A DNA stretch of 64,000 bases from JALOTE01 sp031422195. Its GTDB lineage: Bacteria > Pseudomonadota > Alphaproteobacteria > Rhizobiales > Rhizobiaceae. A program made the translations under genes and the position numbers. Location: the NCBI GenBank assembly GCA_031422195.1, contig JANOPZ010000031.1:1-64000 (forward strand), given 5' to 3'. Positions 50,398-59,137 of this stretch are shown piece by piece (the first letter of the stretch is position 1; each line of letters opens with the position of its first letter). The notes beneath the pieces were generated by a model. It did no database searches and was not told the DNA's origin. It saw only the letters and a list, made by a program, of their open reading frames with translations.

Positions 50398-52074
50398 ATG
50401 AATGTGAATGTGACCAAAGATATGGCTCAATCAGCAACCGCCATCCGCACTGTTGATGCAGATTGGTGGCGGGGTGCTGCGATTTATCAGGTCTATCCAC
50501 GGTCATACCAAGACAGCAATGGTGATGGCATTGGCGATCTCAAAGGCATTACACAACGTTTGCCTTATATAGCCTCACTCGGCGTGGACGCGGTATGGAT
50601 ATCGCCGTTTTTCACGTCGCCGATGAAAGACTTTGGCTATGACGTATCTGACTATTGCGACATTGACCCGATGTTTGGCAGGCTGGCTGATTTTGATGCG
50701 ATGCTGGCTGAGGCCCACCGGCTTGGTCTGAAGATTATGATTGATCTGGTGCTGTCTCACACTTCTGATCAGCATCCGTGGTTTGTGGAAAGTCGGTCTT
50801 CAAAATCAAATGCCAAATCAGATTGGTATGTTTGGGCCGAACCTAAGCCCGATGGCACTGCGCCCAATAATTGGTTGTCAATTTTTGGTGGGCCAGCTTG
50901 GGAATGGGATTCAACGCGCCGCCAGTATTTCATGCATAATTTTTTGACATCGCAGCCGGATTTGAATTTCCATAATATGGATGTGCAGCAAGCCTTGCTG
51001 GATGTGACCAAGTTTTGGTTGGATCGCGGTGTTGATGGATTCCGGCTCGATACGATCAATTTTTATGTTCATGACCGCGAGTTGCGCAATAATCCGCCAA
51101 TGCCGGAAGGGTTGCGCAACGATACCATTGCGCCAAGCGTGAACCCCTATAATCACCAAGACCATCTCTATGATAAAAACCGTCCCGAAAATTTGGCATT
51201 TCTGGAGCGCTTCCGTGCGCTGCTCAACCAATATCCTGCTGCAACGGCGGTTGGCGAAGTTGGCGACGCGCATTTGGGTTTGCAGATTGTGGCCGATTAC
51301 ACCTCCGGCGGCAATAAAGTGCATATGTGCTATGCCTTTGATTTTCTGTCGCCTTCTCCAGTTACGCCAAGCCGCGTAAGCCAAATTGTCAGTGATTTTG
51401 GTGCAGCAGCAGTAGATGGCTGGGCGTGCTGGGCGTTTTCAAATCATGATGTGGTGCGCCATGCTTCGCGGCTTGAGGCTGACGGGGCAAGCGCAGGTTG
51501 GCCTCGTATGTTGATTGGCCTGTTGGGCGCGCTGCGCGGTTCGATTTGCCTCTATCAAGGCGAAGAACTTGGGTTAGCTGAATCTGATGTCGCGTTCGAA
51601 GATCTGCAAGACCCGTATGGCATCCGGTTTTGGCCAAAATTTAAGGGTCGTGATGGCTGCCGCACACCGATGGTTTGGGATAATTCTGCGCCGAACGCCG
51701 GCTTTACAAACGGCAAGCCGTGGTTGCCGGTTTCTACGACACATGCTGTGCTAGCGGTAAATGTGCAAGAAGCCGATCAAAACTCAATGCTTAACCATTA
51801 CCGTGCATTTTTGCATTTTAGGCGTTCGCACCCGTCAATGGTAAAAGGCGAAATCGATTTCATCCACGCCGACGAACAAACGCTGGCCTTTACCCGCACC
51901 TCCGGCAATGAAAAAATGCTGTGTGTGTTTAATTTCACCGATCGTTTGCAGACCCTGAAGCTAAACAACGTCAAGGTTCTCGAAGATTTCGAAAACACCG
52001 GTTACCACGCCACCCATAGCGGCGGCATAGTTAGCCTTGGTGCTTATGATGCTTATTTTGGACGTGTGGCGTGA
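50398..52074 (+). CDS. aglA: Alpha-glucosidase, GH13 family
   Basis: A 558-residue GH13 enzyme without a signal peptide, so cytosolic. The four conserved regions are visible: D-L-V-L-S-H-T-S near residue 120, G-F-R-L-D-T-I-N-F near residue 217 (nucleophile Asp), G-E-V-G-D near residue 280 (acid Glu), and F-S-N-H-D near residue 347 (stabilising Asp). The N terminus W-W-R-G-A-A-I-Y-Q-V-Y-P-R-S-Y-Q-D is the oligo-1,6-glucosidase/alpha-glucosidase type. Known role: hydrolyses imported sucrose, maltose or trehalose-type sugars. It begins 4 bases after aglG. Confidence 0.95.
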   Translation: MNVNVTKDMAQSATAIRTVDADWWRGAAIYQVYPRSYQDSNGDGIGDLKGITQRLPYIASLGVDAVWISPFFTSPMKDFGYDVSDYCDIDPMFGRLADFDAMLAEAHRLGLKIMIDLVLSHTSDQHPWFVESRSSKSNAKSDWYVWAEPKPDGTAPNNWLSIFGGPAWEWDSTRRQYFMHNFLTSQPDLNFHNMDVQQALLDVTKFWLDRGVDGFRLDTINFYVHDRELRNNPPMPEGLRNDTIAPSVNPYNHQDHLYDKNRPENLAFLERFRALLNQYPAATAVGEVGDAHLGLQIVADYTSGGNKVHMCYAFDFLSPSPVTPSRVSQIVSDFGAAAVDGWACWAFSNHDVVRHASRLEADGASAGWPRMLIGLLGALRGSICLYQGEELGLAESDVAFEDLQDPYGIRFWPKFKGRDGCRTPMVWDNSAPNAGFTNGKPWLPVSTTHAVLAVNVQEADQNSMLNHYRAFLHFRRSHPSMVKGEIDFIHADEQTLAFTRTSGNEKMLCVFNFTDRLQTLKLNNVKVLEDFENTGYHATHSGGIVSLGAYDAYFGRVA

Positions 52075-52120
52075 TCAGCGCTTCCGTCTCAGTTTGAAAT
52101 TTTCCGGGGAGGGAAATACG

Positions 52121-53206
52121 ATGTCCAGTCTCAGCTTGAAAAAAATCGTCAAGGCTTACGGCGATATTGAAATTCTGCATGGCGTTGATTTGGAGATCAA
52201 ATCCGGCGAATTTATTGTGTTTGTTGGCCCTTCTGGCTGTGGCAAATCCACATTGCTTAGAACGATTGCCGGTCTTGAAAGCATAACATCCGGCACGCTA
52301 TCGATTGATGGCGAAGTCGTGAATGATATTCCGCCGTCTAAACGCGGCATCGCCATGGTGTTTCAATCCTATGCGCTTTATCCGCATATGACGGTTTATG
52401 ATAATATGGCATTTGGCCTTAGGATCGCCAAAAAAACGGCTGCTGAAATTGATGCTATCGTGAAAGACGCGGCTTCAAAATTACAGCTGGAACCTTATCT
52501 TGACCGTTTGCCAAAAGCGCTTTCTGGCGGGCAGCGGCAACGCGTCGCCATCGGCCGCTCGATTTGCCGCCAACCGAAAGTATTTTTGTTTGACGAGCCA
52601 CTGTCGAATTTGGATGCTGCGCTTCGCGTGGCGACCCGTATCGAGATTGCCAAATTGTCTGAATCGATGCCGCAAACCACAATGATTTATGTCACGCATG
52701 ATCAGGTGGAAGCCATGACCTTGGCAGACCGTATTGTGGTTTTGAAGGGCGGGCATATTGCGCAAGTGGGTTCACCGATGGATCTCTACCATAAGCCCGA
52801 TAATTTGTTTGTGGCCCAATTTATCGGTTCACCGGCGATGAACGTTGTACCGGGCGTGATCACAGCAACCGGCAACACCACCAGTGTCAGCGTGACTGGC
52901 CACGGCACAATTGTTTTGCCAGTTAAAACAGAAGCTGCCCACAAGGGCACTGAGGTAAAAGTGGGTGTGCGCCCCGAAGACTTGCGCCCGACGACAAATG
53001 CCAAAGATATGCTGCTATCAGCCAAATTGGATTTGGTAGAGAAACTTGGCGAAGTGACCCTTGCCTATTTCTCTAACGGTACCGCGGAACCTTTGGTTGC
53101 CAAAATGCCGGGCGATATTGTGATTGAACGCGGCACCAATGCCGCATTTACGGCCGACGCCGCCAAGGTGCATTTGTTCACCAAAGAGGGCTTGGCGATA
53201 CGGTGA
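52121..53206 (+). CDS. aglK: Alpha-glucoside ABC transporter ATP-binding protein
   Basis: A 361-residue ATPase of the UgpC/MalK group. Walker A G-P-S-G-C-G-K-S near residue 37, ABC signature L-S-G-G-Q-R-Q-R near residue 134, Walker B V-F-L-F-D-E-P-L, and the switch His in V-T-H-D. The C-terminal TOBE-type regulatory domain begins near residue 235 (P-A-M-N-V-V-P). I chose the ATG at 52121 (M-S-S-L-S-L), which has GGGGAGGG ten bases upstream, not the longer frame overlapping aglA. It is the last gene of the operon; a palindromic repeat follows at 53234. Confidence 0.96.
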   Translation: MSSLSLKKIVKAYGDIEILHGVDLEIKSGEFIVFVGPSGCGKSTLLRTIAGLESITSGTLSIDGEVVNDIPPSKRGIAMVFQSYALYPHMTVYDNMAFGLRIAKKTAAEIDAIVKDAASKLQLEPYLDRLPKALSGGQRQRVAIGRSICRQPKVFLFDEPLSNLDAALRVATRIEIAKLSESMPQTTMIYVTHDQVEAMTLADRIVVLKGGHIAQVGSPMDLYHKPDNLFVAQFIGSPAMNVVPGVITATGNTTSVSVTGHGTIVLPVKTEAAHKGTEVKVGVRPEDLRPTTNAKDMLLSAKLDLVEKLGEVTLAYFSNGTAEPLVAKMPGDIVIERGTNAAFTADAAKVHLFTKEGLAIR

Positions 53207-53233
53207 TTGCGACGTCACCAGTCTCAAAATTTA

Positions 53234-53262
53234 GTCATTCCCGCAATGAATGCGGGGATGAC
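53234..53262. repeat. Dispersed palindromic repeat, copy 1
   Basis: A 12-base stem GTCATTCCCGCA/TGCGGGGATGAC (one wobble pair) with loop ATGAA, in the gap between convergent aglK and dppC. It shares 21 of 23 bases with copy 2 at 60411-60433. No U run, so it is a poor terminator. This type of short REP-like palindrome recurs in many bacterial chromosomes. Confidence 0.8.
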
Positions 53263-53284
53263 CAACTTCCAAGCACAATGTCTT

Positions 53285-54211
53285 TCAGCGTCCGCGCGAC
53301 CTCGGGTCGAGCGCATCACGTAGGCCGTCGCCGATATAATTCACGCTGAGTACTGTCAGCGAAATGGCCAGCCCTGGCCACATGACGCGCGACGGGTGAA
53401 GCTGCATATACTCAACGCCATCATAAAGAAGGCGGCCCCATGTCGGGAAATCCGGCGGAAAGCCAAGGCCCAAAAACGATAACACGGATTCAGTGATGAT
53501 TGCGGTTGCTATTCCAAGAGTCGCCGCCACCATAATAGGTGACACCACATTGGGAAGGATATGCCGCAAAATCATCCGGGATGGCGTGGTGCCAATCGAG
53601 CAGGCTGCGAGGACGAACTCGCGCTCTTTAATGGCCAGAACTTCGCCGCGCACAATGCGGGCAGACTGCATCCAAGAGGTGACACCGATGGCAAACACCA
53701 CCAAAATAAAAGTGCCGGTTTCGGGCCCAAGCGTTGCTGCCAAGCTGTCCCTGAACAGCAGCATCATCACCAGCAACAATGGCAGCAGCGGCAGCGACAA
53801 AAATAGATCGGTCATCCGCATGAGAATGCCGTCAAGACGCTTGAAATAGCCGGAAATCACGCCGATCGTTGCGCCGATCAAAATTGAAATCAACATCGCC
53901 ACCATGCCAACCAGCAGCGACACCTGCCCGCCCGCCATAACGCGCGCCAGCATGTCGCGGCCCAGTTGATCGGTTCCCAGCGGATGGCCCCACATAGGCG
54001 ATTTATTGCGGCTCAGCATCATTTGCGCCGCGTCCGGGTTGACGAAATTGGGGTCGATCCGCCACAGCAACGGGCCAATTGCCACAAATAAAATCAAGCC
54101 AATCAGGATGCATAGTCCAAACATCGCGCCGGTATGCGATTTGAACTGACCCCATACATCACCCCATTGGCTGGAGGGTTTTTCCGTAACCTTCACCGCC
54201 GCGTCAGTCAT
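53285..54211 (-). CDS. dppC: Peptide ABC transporter permease DppC
   Basis: A 308-residue permease of the DppC/OppC type with about six helices. The typical N-terminal short helix (H-T-G-A-M-F-G-L-C) and G-T-D-Q-L-G-R-D-M-L near residue 90, the EAA loop with L-R-H-I-L-P-N near residue 215 and the C-terminal G-D-G-L-R-D-A-L-D-P-R are present. I chose the ATG at 54211 (M-T-D-A-A-V-K-V), which overlaps the dppB stop by eight bases; the longer frame lies inside dppB. Known role: pore half for di- or oligopeptides. It is the last gene of the minus-strand dpp transcript. Confidence 0.92.
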   Translation of the reverse strand: MTDAAVKVTEKPSSQWGDVWGQFKSHTGAMFGLCILIGLILFVAIGPLLWRIDPNFVNPDAAQMMLSRNKSPMWGHPLGTDQLGRDMLARVMAGGQVSLLVGMVAMLISILIGATIGVISGYFKRLDGILMRMTDLFLSLPLLPLLLVMMLLFRDSLAATLGPETGTFILVVFAIGVTSWMQSARIVRGEVLAIKEREFVLAACSIGTTPSRMILRHILPNVVSPIMVAATLGIATAIITESVLSFLGLGFPPDFPTWGRLLYDGVEYMQLHPSRVMWPGLAISLTVLSVNYIGDGLRDALDPRSRGR

Positions 54212-55211
54212 AGCGAATTCTCGGATCGAGAAGGCCATAGAGGATGTCGGCAATCAGATTGAAGGCCACAATCAGAAACGCAAAAATAAACGTCAATGTT
54301 TGAATCATCGGTAAGTCATTGGCATGAATGGCGTTGATAAGGCCTGCGCCAATGCCGTTTATTTTGAACACCTGCTCAGTGATAATTGCTCCACCAAAAA
54401 TAGTCGGGATGCCAATGGCAATCACGGTGACAACAGGTATGAGGGAATTGCGCAAGACATGTTTTAGAACCACTGTTTTTTCGCCCAAGCCTTTGGCGCG
54501 TGCGGTGCGCACATAGTCTAAATTGAGGTTTTCAAGCGTTGAAGCCCGCATATAACGGCTGATTTCAGCGGCGTTAAACAGGCCCAGCACCATCACCGGC
54601 AGCACCATTTGCCGAACCTGTTTCCAGAAGCTGGCCCAATCGGTGACTTGCAGCGTGGTGTCGTAGATCGACGGGAACCATTGCAAATTGACCGCGAAAA
54701 TAACGATCAATAAAACGCCAGTGAAAAATGTCGGCACCGAATACCCAACCATGGCAATGAAAGTACCAATCTGGTCGAACCATGAATATTGCCGATAGGC
54801 CGAATACATGCCGATAGGAACCGCAATCAAAACACCCACCAGATAGGCGGTGCCGATGACGATCATAGTTTGTGGAATGCGTTCAACAATCAGGTTGAAC
54901 ACCGGCCCACGCGTTTGATAGCTTATGATACGTTGTAGGCCTTCAGCATGCATCGTGCCGAACAAATAATCATAAAATATCAACGGCTCGACATAAAAAA
55001 ATTGTTTCAGCCATAGGCCATATCGCACCATCACCGGCTGGTTTACACCCATGGCTTCGAGGATTTTGGCGCGCACTTCGGGCGAGATCGTCAATGGAAT
55101 TTCAGACGCCGGGCTGCCCGGTGCAAAGTCAACAATTAGAAAAATGACAAGGCTGATCAGCAGCAAGGTCGGGATGGCAATCAACAGCCGACGCAAGATG
55201 TAAGTCAGCAT
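54204..55211 (-). CDS. dppB: Peptide ABC transporter permease DppB
   Basis: A 335-residue permease of the DppB/OppB type. The N terminus L-T-Y-I-L-R-R-L-L-I-A-I-P-T is the standard one; the extended periplasmic loop after helix 1 holds L-E-A-M-G-V-N-Q-P; the EAA loop is R-T-A-R-A-K-G-L near residue 240; and the end G-L-L-D-P-R-I is typical. It follows dppA by 100 bases, with a stem-loop and short U run in the gap, so less is expected to be made than of the binding protein. Confidence 0.92.
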   Translation of the reverse strand: MLTYILRRLLIAIPTLLLISLVIFLIVDFAPGSPASEIPLTISPEVRAKILEAMGVNQPVMVRYGLWLKQFFYVEPLIFYDYLFGTMHAEGLQRIISYQTRGPVFNLIVERIPQTMIVIGTAYLVGVLIAVPIGMYSAYRQYSWFDQIGTFIAMVGYSVPTFFTGVLLIVIFAVNLQWFPSIYDTTLQVTDWASFWKQVRQMVLPVMVLGLFNAAEISRYMRASTLENLNLDYVRTARAKGLGEKTVVLKHVLRNSLIPVVTVIAIGIPTIFGGAIITEQVFKINGIGAGLINAIHANDLPMIQTLTFIFAFLIVAFNLIADILYGLLDPRIRYD

Positions 55212-55270
55212 GATGCGATCCGCCAGTGCGTTGAAGGGTCAAGTATGAAATGGGGTTTCTGCTGCATATG

Positions 55271-55298
55271 AAAAGCGCCGGAGCATGGGCTCCGGCGC
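55271..55298 (-). terminator. Terminator-like stem-loop between dppA and dppB
   Basis: Perfect ten-base stem GCGCCGGAGC/GCTCCGGCGC with a four-base loop, followed on the minus strand by TTTT (55274-55271). The strong stem and short U run suggest partial termination or mRNA-end protection inside the dpp transcript. Confidence 0.8.
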
Positions 55299-55311
55299 AA
55301 ATCTATTTGGG

Positions 55312-57015
55312 TTATTTGGCGCGTGACCAATCAGACGCATTCCACAATTCAGAATCCCAGGTGTTGAGCACAACACCGGCAAGCGTATTGGAATGGGCAG
55401 ACAAGCGTCCACGGTCGGCCAACGGCACGATAACCATCGAGTCTTTGGTCAGCATATCATTGAGCTTTTTCGCCAGTTCGCCGCGTTTGGCCATATCTTG
55501 GGTTTTGCCAAGTTCGGCAACCATGGCGTCATAGGCCGGGTCACAGAAACGGTTGATGTTTTCACCTTGCCATTGGTTGGCCGGGCTTGGAATTTTATTG
55601 CAGAGATAACCGGCCAAATATGGCTCTGGATCAGTGCCATCAAAGTTGTTGGCATACATTTCAACGTCGGCATAAAATTTCTGGAAAGTATCCGGTGAAC
55701 CGGCATCACCGCCAAAATAAACCGAAGCATCAATGGCTTTGAGTTCAACTTCAACACCGATAGAATTCCACCAGCCTTTGACAAGCGCCTGAAAATCCTG
55801 ACGCACAGGGTTGACGGATGTTTGATAGAGCAGTGACAGTTTCTTGCCGTCTTTATCCAAAATGCCATCGGCATCGCTGTCTGCCCAACCGGCTTCGGCG
55901 AGTAATGCTTTTGCGCCATCAATGTTCTGGGGGATACAACCAGTATTGTCAGAAGCAAAAATTGCCGGAGATGGAACCAGATTGCACGTCGGGCGGGCCG
56001 CTTCTCCATAGCCAACGGCAACCAAAAGTGTGCGGTCAATGGCCATTGAAAGTGCGGTGCGCACTTTAATATCCGACAAAATCGGGTGCGGATGCTTAAC
56101 CGTTGAGCGTTCGCCTTCCGGCAAAGCAGCTGACGGGTCGGTCAAGTTCATCTCAATGCGTTCAACCAAGGTGCCGAATGCGTTGACGAAAACGCCTTTG
56201 CCGCCAGCCTTCATTTGGGCCTGCAAATCGGGGTTGATTTGGGTGTTCCACGCATAATCAACTTCACCGGTTTCCATTACGGCACGTGCAGCCGCCGCGG
56301 CATCGCCGCCGCCTTTGAGTGTCATGGTCGCAAAAGCAGGTTTGGCAGGGTCACGGTAGTTCGGGTTTGCAGCAAGCGACACGACATCGTTTACTTTGAA
56401 ATCGGTGACCATGAACGGGCCGGTGCCGATTGGCTTGTTATTTTGTTCGGTGCAGGTTGAAGCGGCAACGCCGAGACATTTCTCAAACTGGGCTTTTTGG
56501 ATGATCGGCGACGTGCCGCCAACAAAGGCTTGATAAGGGTTTGGCTTAGGTGCTTTGAATTTTACAATTACGGTTGCTGCATCCGGGGTTTCAATGGAGG
56601 CAATGCCCTCATAACGGCCGCCCTGTGCGCAGCCGCCTTCAGGCGCGGTGCAATAATCATGGCTGAATTTAACGTCTGCTGACGTTATAGGTGAGCCATC
56701 AGACCATTTGAGGTCGGGCTTTAGCTTCCATGTGATGGAGGTGAAATCAGCGGCAACGCCGCCATTGGCCACGGTTGGCACTTCAACGGCAAGGCGCGAG
56801 AACACATCGCCATTCTGGTCAAAGCCTGCGAGTGGCTCGAGAACCAACGATGCCGCCTCAACATCTTTTGTGCCGCCGGACAAATAAGGGTTCATACCGG
56901 ATACTGCCTGCCAATAGAGCACGTTGACATTGCCGTCCGCGCCACGTTCGGCAAAAGCTTGGGGCGCAAGCGCTATCAGCGCGGCAGCTCCGAGAAGCAT
57001 GGTTTTAAGTTTCAT
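55312..57015 (-). CDS. dppA: Peptide ABC transporter substrate-binding protein
   Basis: A 567-residue family-5 solute-binding protein with a signal peptide (residues 1-22, A-P-Q-A-F-A). The characteristic L-V-L-E-P-L-A-G-F, W-K-L-K-P-D-L-K-W-S-D-G-S-P-I-T-S-A-D-V region near residues 85-120 is present. Cysteine pairs occur in C-T-A-P-E-G-G-C and in C-L-G-V-A-A-S-T-C. The start at 57015 has GGGAG ahead; the frame to 57096 lacks support. Known role: captures oligopeptides or related compounds in the periplasm. The specificity cannot be read from sequence. A divergent control region with palindromes lies upstream. Confidence 0.92.
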   Translation of the reverse strand: MKLKTMLLGAAALIALAPQAFAERGADGNVNVLYWQAVSGMNPYLSGGTKDVEAASLVLEPLAGFDQNGDVFSRLAVEVPTVANGGVAADFTSITWKLKPDLKWSDGSPITSADVKFSHDYCTAPEGGCAQGGRYEGIASIETPDAATVIVKFKAPKPNPYQAFVGGTSPIIQKAQFEKCLGVAASTCTEQNNKPIGTGPFMVTDFKVNDVVSLAANPNYRDPAKPAFATMTLKGGGDAAAAARAVMETGEVDYAWNTQINPDLQAQMKAGGKGVFVNAFGTLVERIEMNLTDPSAALPEGERSTVKHPHPILSDIKVRTALSMAIDRTLLVAVGYGEAARPTCNLVPSPAIFASDNTGCIPQNIDGAKALLAEAGWADSDADGILDKDGKKLSLLYQTSVNPVRQDFQALVKGWWNSIGVEVELKAIDASVYFGGDAGSPDTFQKFYADVEMYANNFDGTDPEPYLAGYLCNKIPSPANQWQGENINRFCDPAYDAMVAELGKTQDMAKRGELAKKLNDMLTKDSMVIVPLADRGRLSAHSNTLAGVVLNTWDSELWNASDWSRAK

Positions 57016-57136
57016 TATTGAAATCTCCCTTTTTGATGGTCGGTTGGCGTCTTTGTTTTTGTCCGGTGCCAGTATCCTGTCGGATCTTGTCACCATGATA
57101 ACTTTAATTCATCCCATATGGCCGCGAAAAGCAAGC

Positions 57137-57169
57137 GTGACAGTTCACCTTAACGTAAGGTTATGTCAC
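57137..57169. promoter_or_regulatory. Nested palindromes between dppA and dppDF
   Basis: GTGACA-N4-ACCTTA-ACG-TAAGGT-N2-TGTCAC: an inner six-base inverted repeat around ACG and an outer GTGACA/TGTCAC pair. The inner part ACCTTAACGTAAGGT resembles MerR-type operators. It lies about 90-120 bases from both divergent starts and so could control both transcripts. Confidence 0.55.
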
Positions 57170-57257
57170 TTGCGGCTTCTGGCCATCCACAACGGCGTTT
57201 GACACAAGGCGTGAAACCCGCGCAAAGTTCTATTTTTGTAAGGAAGGCGCAATCGAT

Positions 57258-59072
57258 ATGGTGCAAATGCCGCTGGTGGCGATTTCAGGTTTGCGCGTAG
57301 AATTTGAAACGCGCGGCGGCACTGTTGCCGGTGTTGAAGATGTATCTTTTCACATCAACCCCGGCGAAACGGTTTGCGTGGTGGGCGAATCCGGCTCCGG
57401 CAAATCGGTCACCTCAATGTCTGTAATGCGGCTGATTGATTACAGCGGCGGCAAAATTGCCAAGGGTTCGATCTTATTCACCAGCAAGGATGGCGCGCAA
57501 ACCAACCTTGTTGATGTTGATGCCAGTGCAATGCGCCACACACGCGGACGCGATATCGGCATGATTTTTCAAGAGCCGATGACCTCGCTCAACCCGGTTT
57601 TCAAAATTGGCGAACAATTGATCGAGGGCCTGCGTGAGCACGAAGGTCTGTCGCGAACAGATTGTGAAAAGCGCGCGATTGAATTGTTGCGCGAAGTGCG
57701 CATCCCCGAACCTGAGCGGCGCCTTGGCCAATATCCGCATGAGCTTTCCGGCGGCATGCGGCAACGTATCGTGATTGCGATGGCGATGGCCTGCAAGCCT
57801 AGACTTTTGATTGCCGATGAGCCGACAACCGCATTGGATGTCACCATTCAGGCTGAGATTTTAGCGCTGATCAACCGGCTTAAACGCGAAACCGGTATGG
57901 CGGTGATGTTCATCACCCATGATATGGCAGTTGTGGCGCAAATGGCCGACCGCGTTGTGGTGATGTATAAGGGCCGCAAGGTTGAAGAGGGCCCGGTCGA
58001 AGAGATTTTTGCCGCGCCAAAGCATGATTATACCAAGGCGCTGCTGGCTGCCGTGCCGCGTTTGGGTGAGATGACAGGTAAGGCGTCGCCTGAGCGATTC
58101 AGGTTGATTGGTGACGTGGAAACCGGTGCCAATGCGCCGGTGCTCGCAGATGCCCGTGTGCTACTCGATGTTAAAAACCTTATGACGCGATTTCCCGTCA
58201 AGAAGGGTTTATTTCGCCGCACGGTTGCCAATGTGCATGCCGTTGAAGATGTATCTTTCAGCTTGAAATTTGGGCAAACCTTGTCGTTGGTTGGTGAGAG
58301 CGGTTGTGGTAAATCCACCTGCGGTCGCTCGATTTTAAGGTTGATTGAGCCCTTGTCCGGCAAAGTGTCGCTGGATGGTGTCGATGTGGCAAGCCTTAAT
58401 GATAATGAATTGCGCTTAGCGCGGCGCGATATGCAGATGGTTTTTCAAGACCCGTTTGCCTCGCTCAATCCGCAAATGCGATTGATGGATCAAGTAGCTG
58501 AGCCGCTGCTGAACTTTGGCGTTGGCAATGCTCATGAGCGGCAAGACCGCGTGGCGCAACTGTTTGACCGGGTAGAGTTGCCGCGCTCATTTATGAAGCG
58601 GTTCCCGCATGAACTTTCCGGCGGCCAGCGCCAGCGTATCGCAATTGCACGGGCTTTAGCACTCAACCCGAAATTGATTATTGCCGATGAGGCCGTGTCG
58701 GCGTTGGATGTTTCCGTGCAGGCGCAAGTGCTTAACTTGTTTTTGGAATTGCAGGCCGAGCTTGGGGTCTCAATTTTATTCATCAGCCATGATATGGCGG
58801 TTGTAGAGCGCGTTTCGCACAATGTGGCGGTGATGTATTTGGGACGCATTGTTGAACTCGGCACTCGCGCTCAAGTGTTTGAAAACCCGTATCACGCCTA
58901 TACGCAATCGCTGCTTAAGGCCATTCCGGTTGCTGATCCGACAAAGCGCAAAAATGAGAGCGAATTGAACTTCAAGCCAATCCCGTCGCCGATTTTCCCT
59001 ATTGGTTATGAGCCAAAGCCCTCGATTTATGATGAAGTTGAGCCGGGGCATTTTGTGCTACAGCAGGTTTAA
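57258..59072 (+). CDS. Fused peptide ABC transporter ATPase (DppD-DppF)
   Basis: A 604-residue protein with two ABC domains in one chain. First domain: Walker A G-E-S-G-S-G-K-S near residue 45, signature L-S-G-G-M-R-Q-R near residue 165, Walker B L-L-I-A-D-E-P; second domain: Walker A G-E-S-G-C-G-K-S near residue 345, signature L-S-G-G-Q-R-Q-R near residue 455, Walker B L-I-I-A-D-E-A. Both have the Dpp/Opp-type C-terminal extension (H-D-Y-T-K-A-L and H-A-Y-T-Q-S-L). Fused DppDF proteins are common in alphaproteobacteria. AGGAAGG lies 11 bases before the ATG; a second ATG three codons later is possible. Confidence 0.94.
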   Translation: MVQMPLVAISGLRVEFETRGGTVAGVEDVSFHINPGETVCVVGESGSGKSVTSMSVMRLIDYSGGKIAKGSILFTSKDGAQTNLVDVDASAMRHTRGRDIGMIFQEPMTSLNPVFKIGEQLIEGLREHEGLSRTDCEKRAIELLREVRIPEPERRLGQYPHELSGGMRQRIVIAMAMACKPRLLIADEPTTALDVTIQAEILALINRLKRETGMAVMFITHDMAVVAQMADRVVVMYKGRKVEEGPVEEIFAAPKHDYTKALLAAVPRLGEMTGKASPERFRLIGDVETGANAPVLADARVLLDVKNLMTRFPVKKGLFRRTVANVHAVEDVSFSLKFGQTLSLVGESGCGKSTCGRSILRLIEPLSGKVSLDGVDVASLNDNELRLARRDMQMVFQDPFASLNPQMRLMDQVAEPLLNFGVGNAHERQDRVAQLFDRVELPRSFMKRFPHELSGGQRQRIAIARALALNPKLIIADEAVSALDVSVQAQVLNLFLELQAELGVSILFISHDMAVVERVSHNVAVMYLGRIVELGTRAQVFENPYHAYTQSLLKAIPVADPTKRKNESELNFKPIPSPIFPIGYEPKPSIYDEVEPGHFVLQQV

Positions 59073-59137
59073 GTTTTGCAATTGCAGCCCTATAATCAAG
59101 GTATTATTTTAGCGCTAAATGCGCAGGAGTTTTCAAA

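Noticed and set aside
52514..52523. Third AAAGCGCTTT site inside aglK, also one at 21955-21964 inside the transglycosylase gene
   Set aside because: Both fall within codons in coding sequence and the second is unrelated to sugar use, so they look like chance matches.
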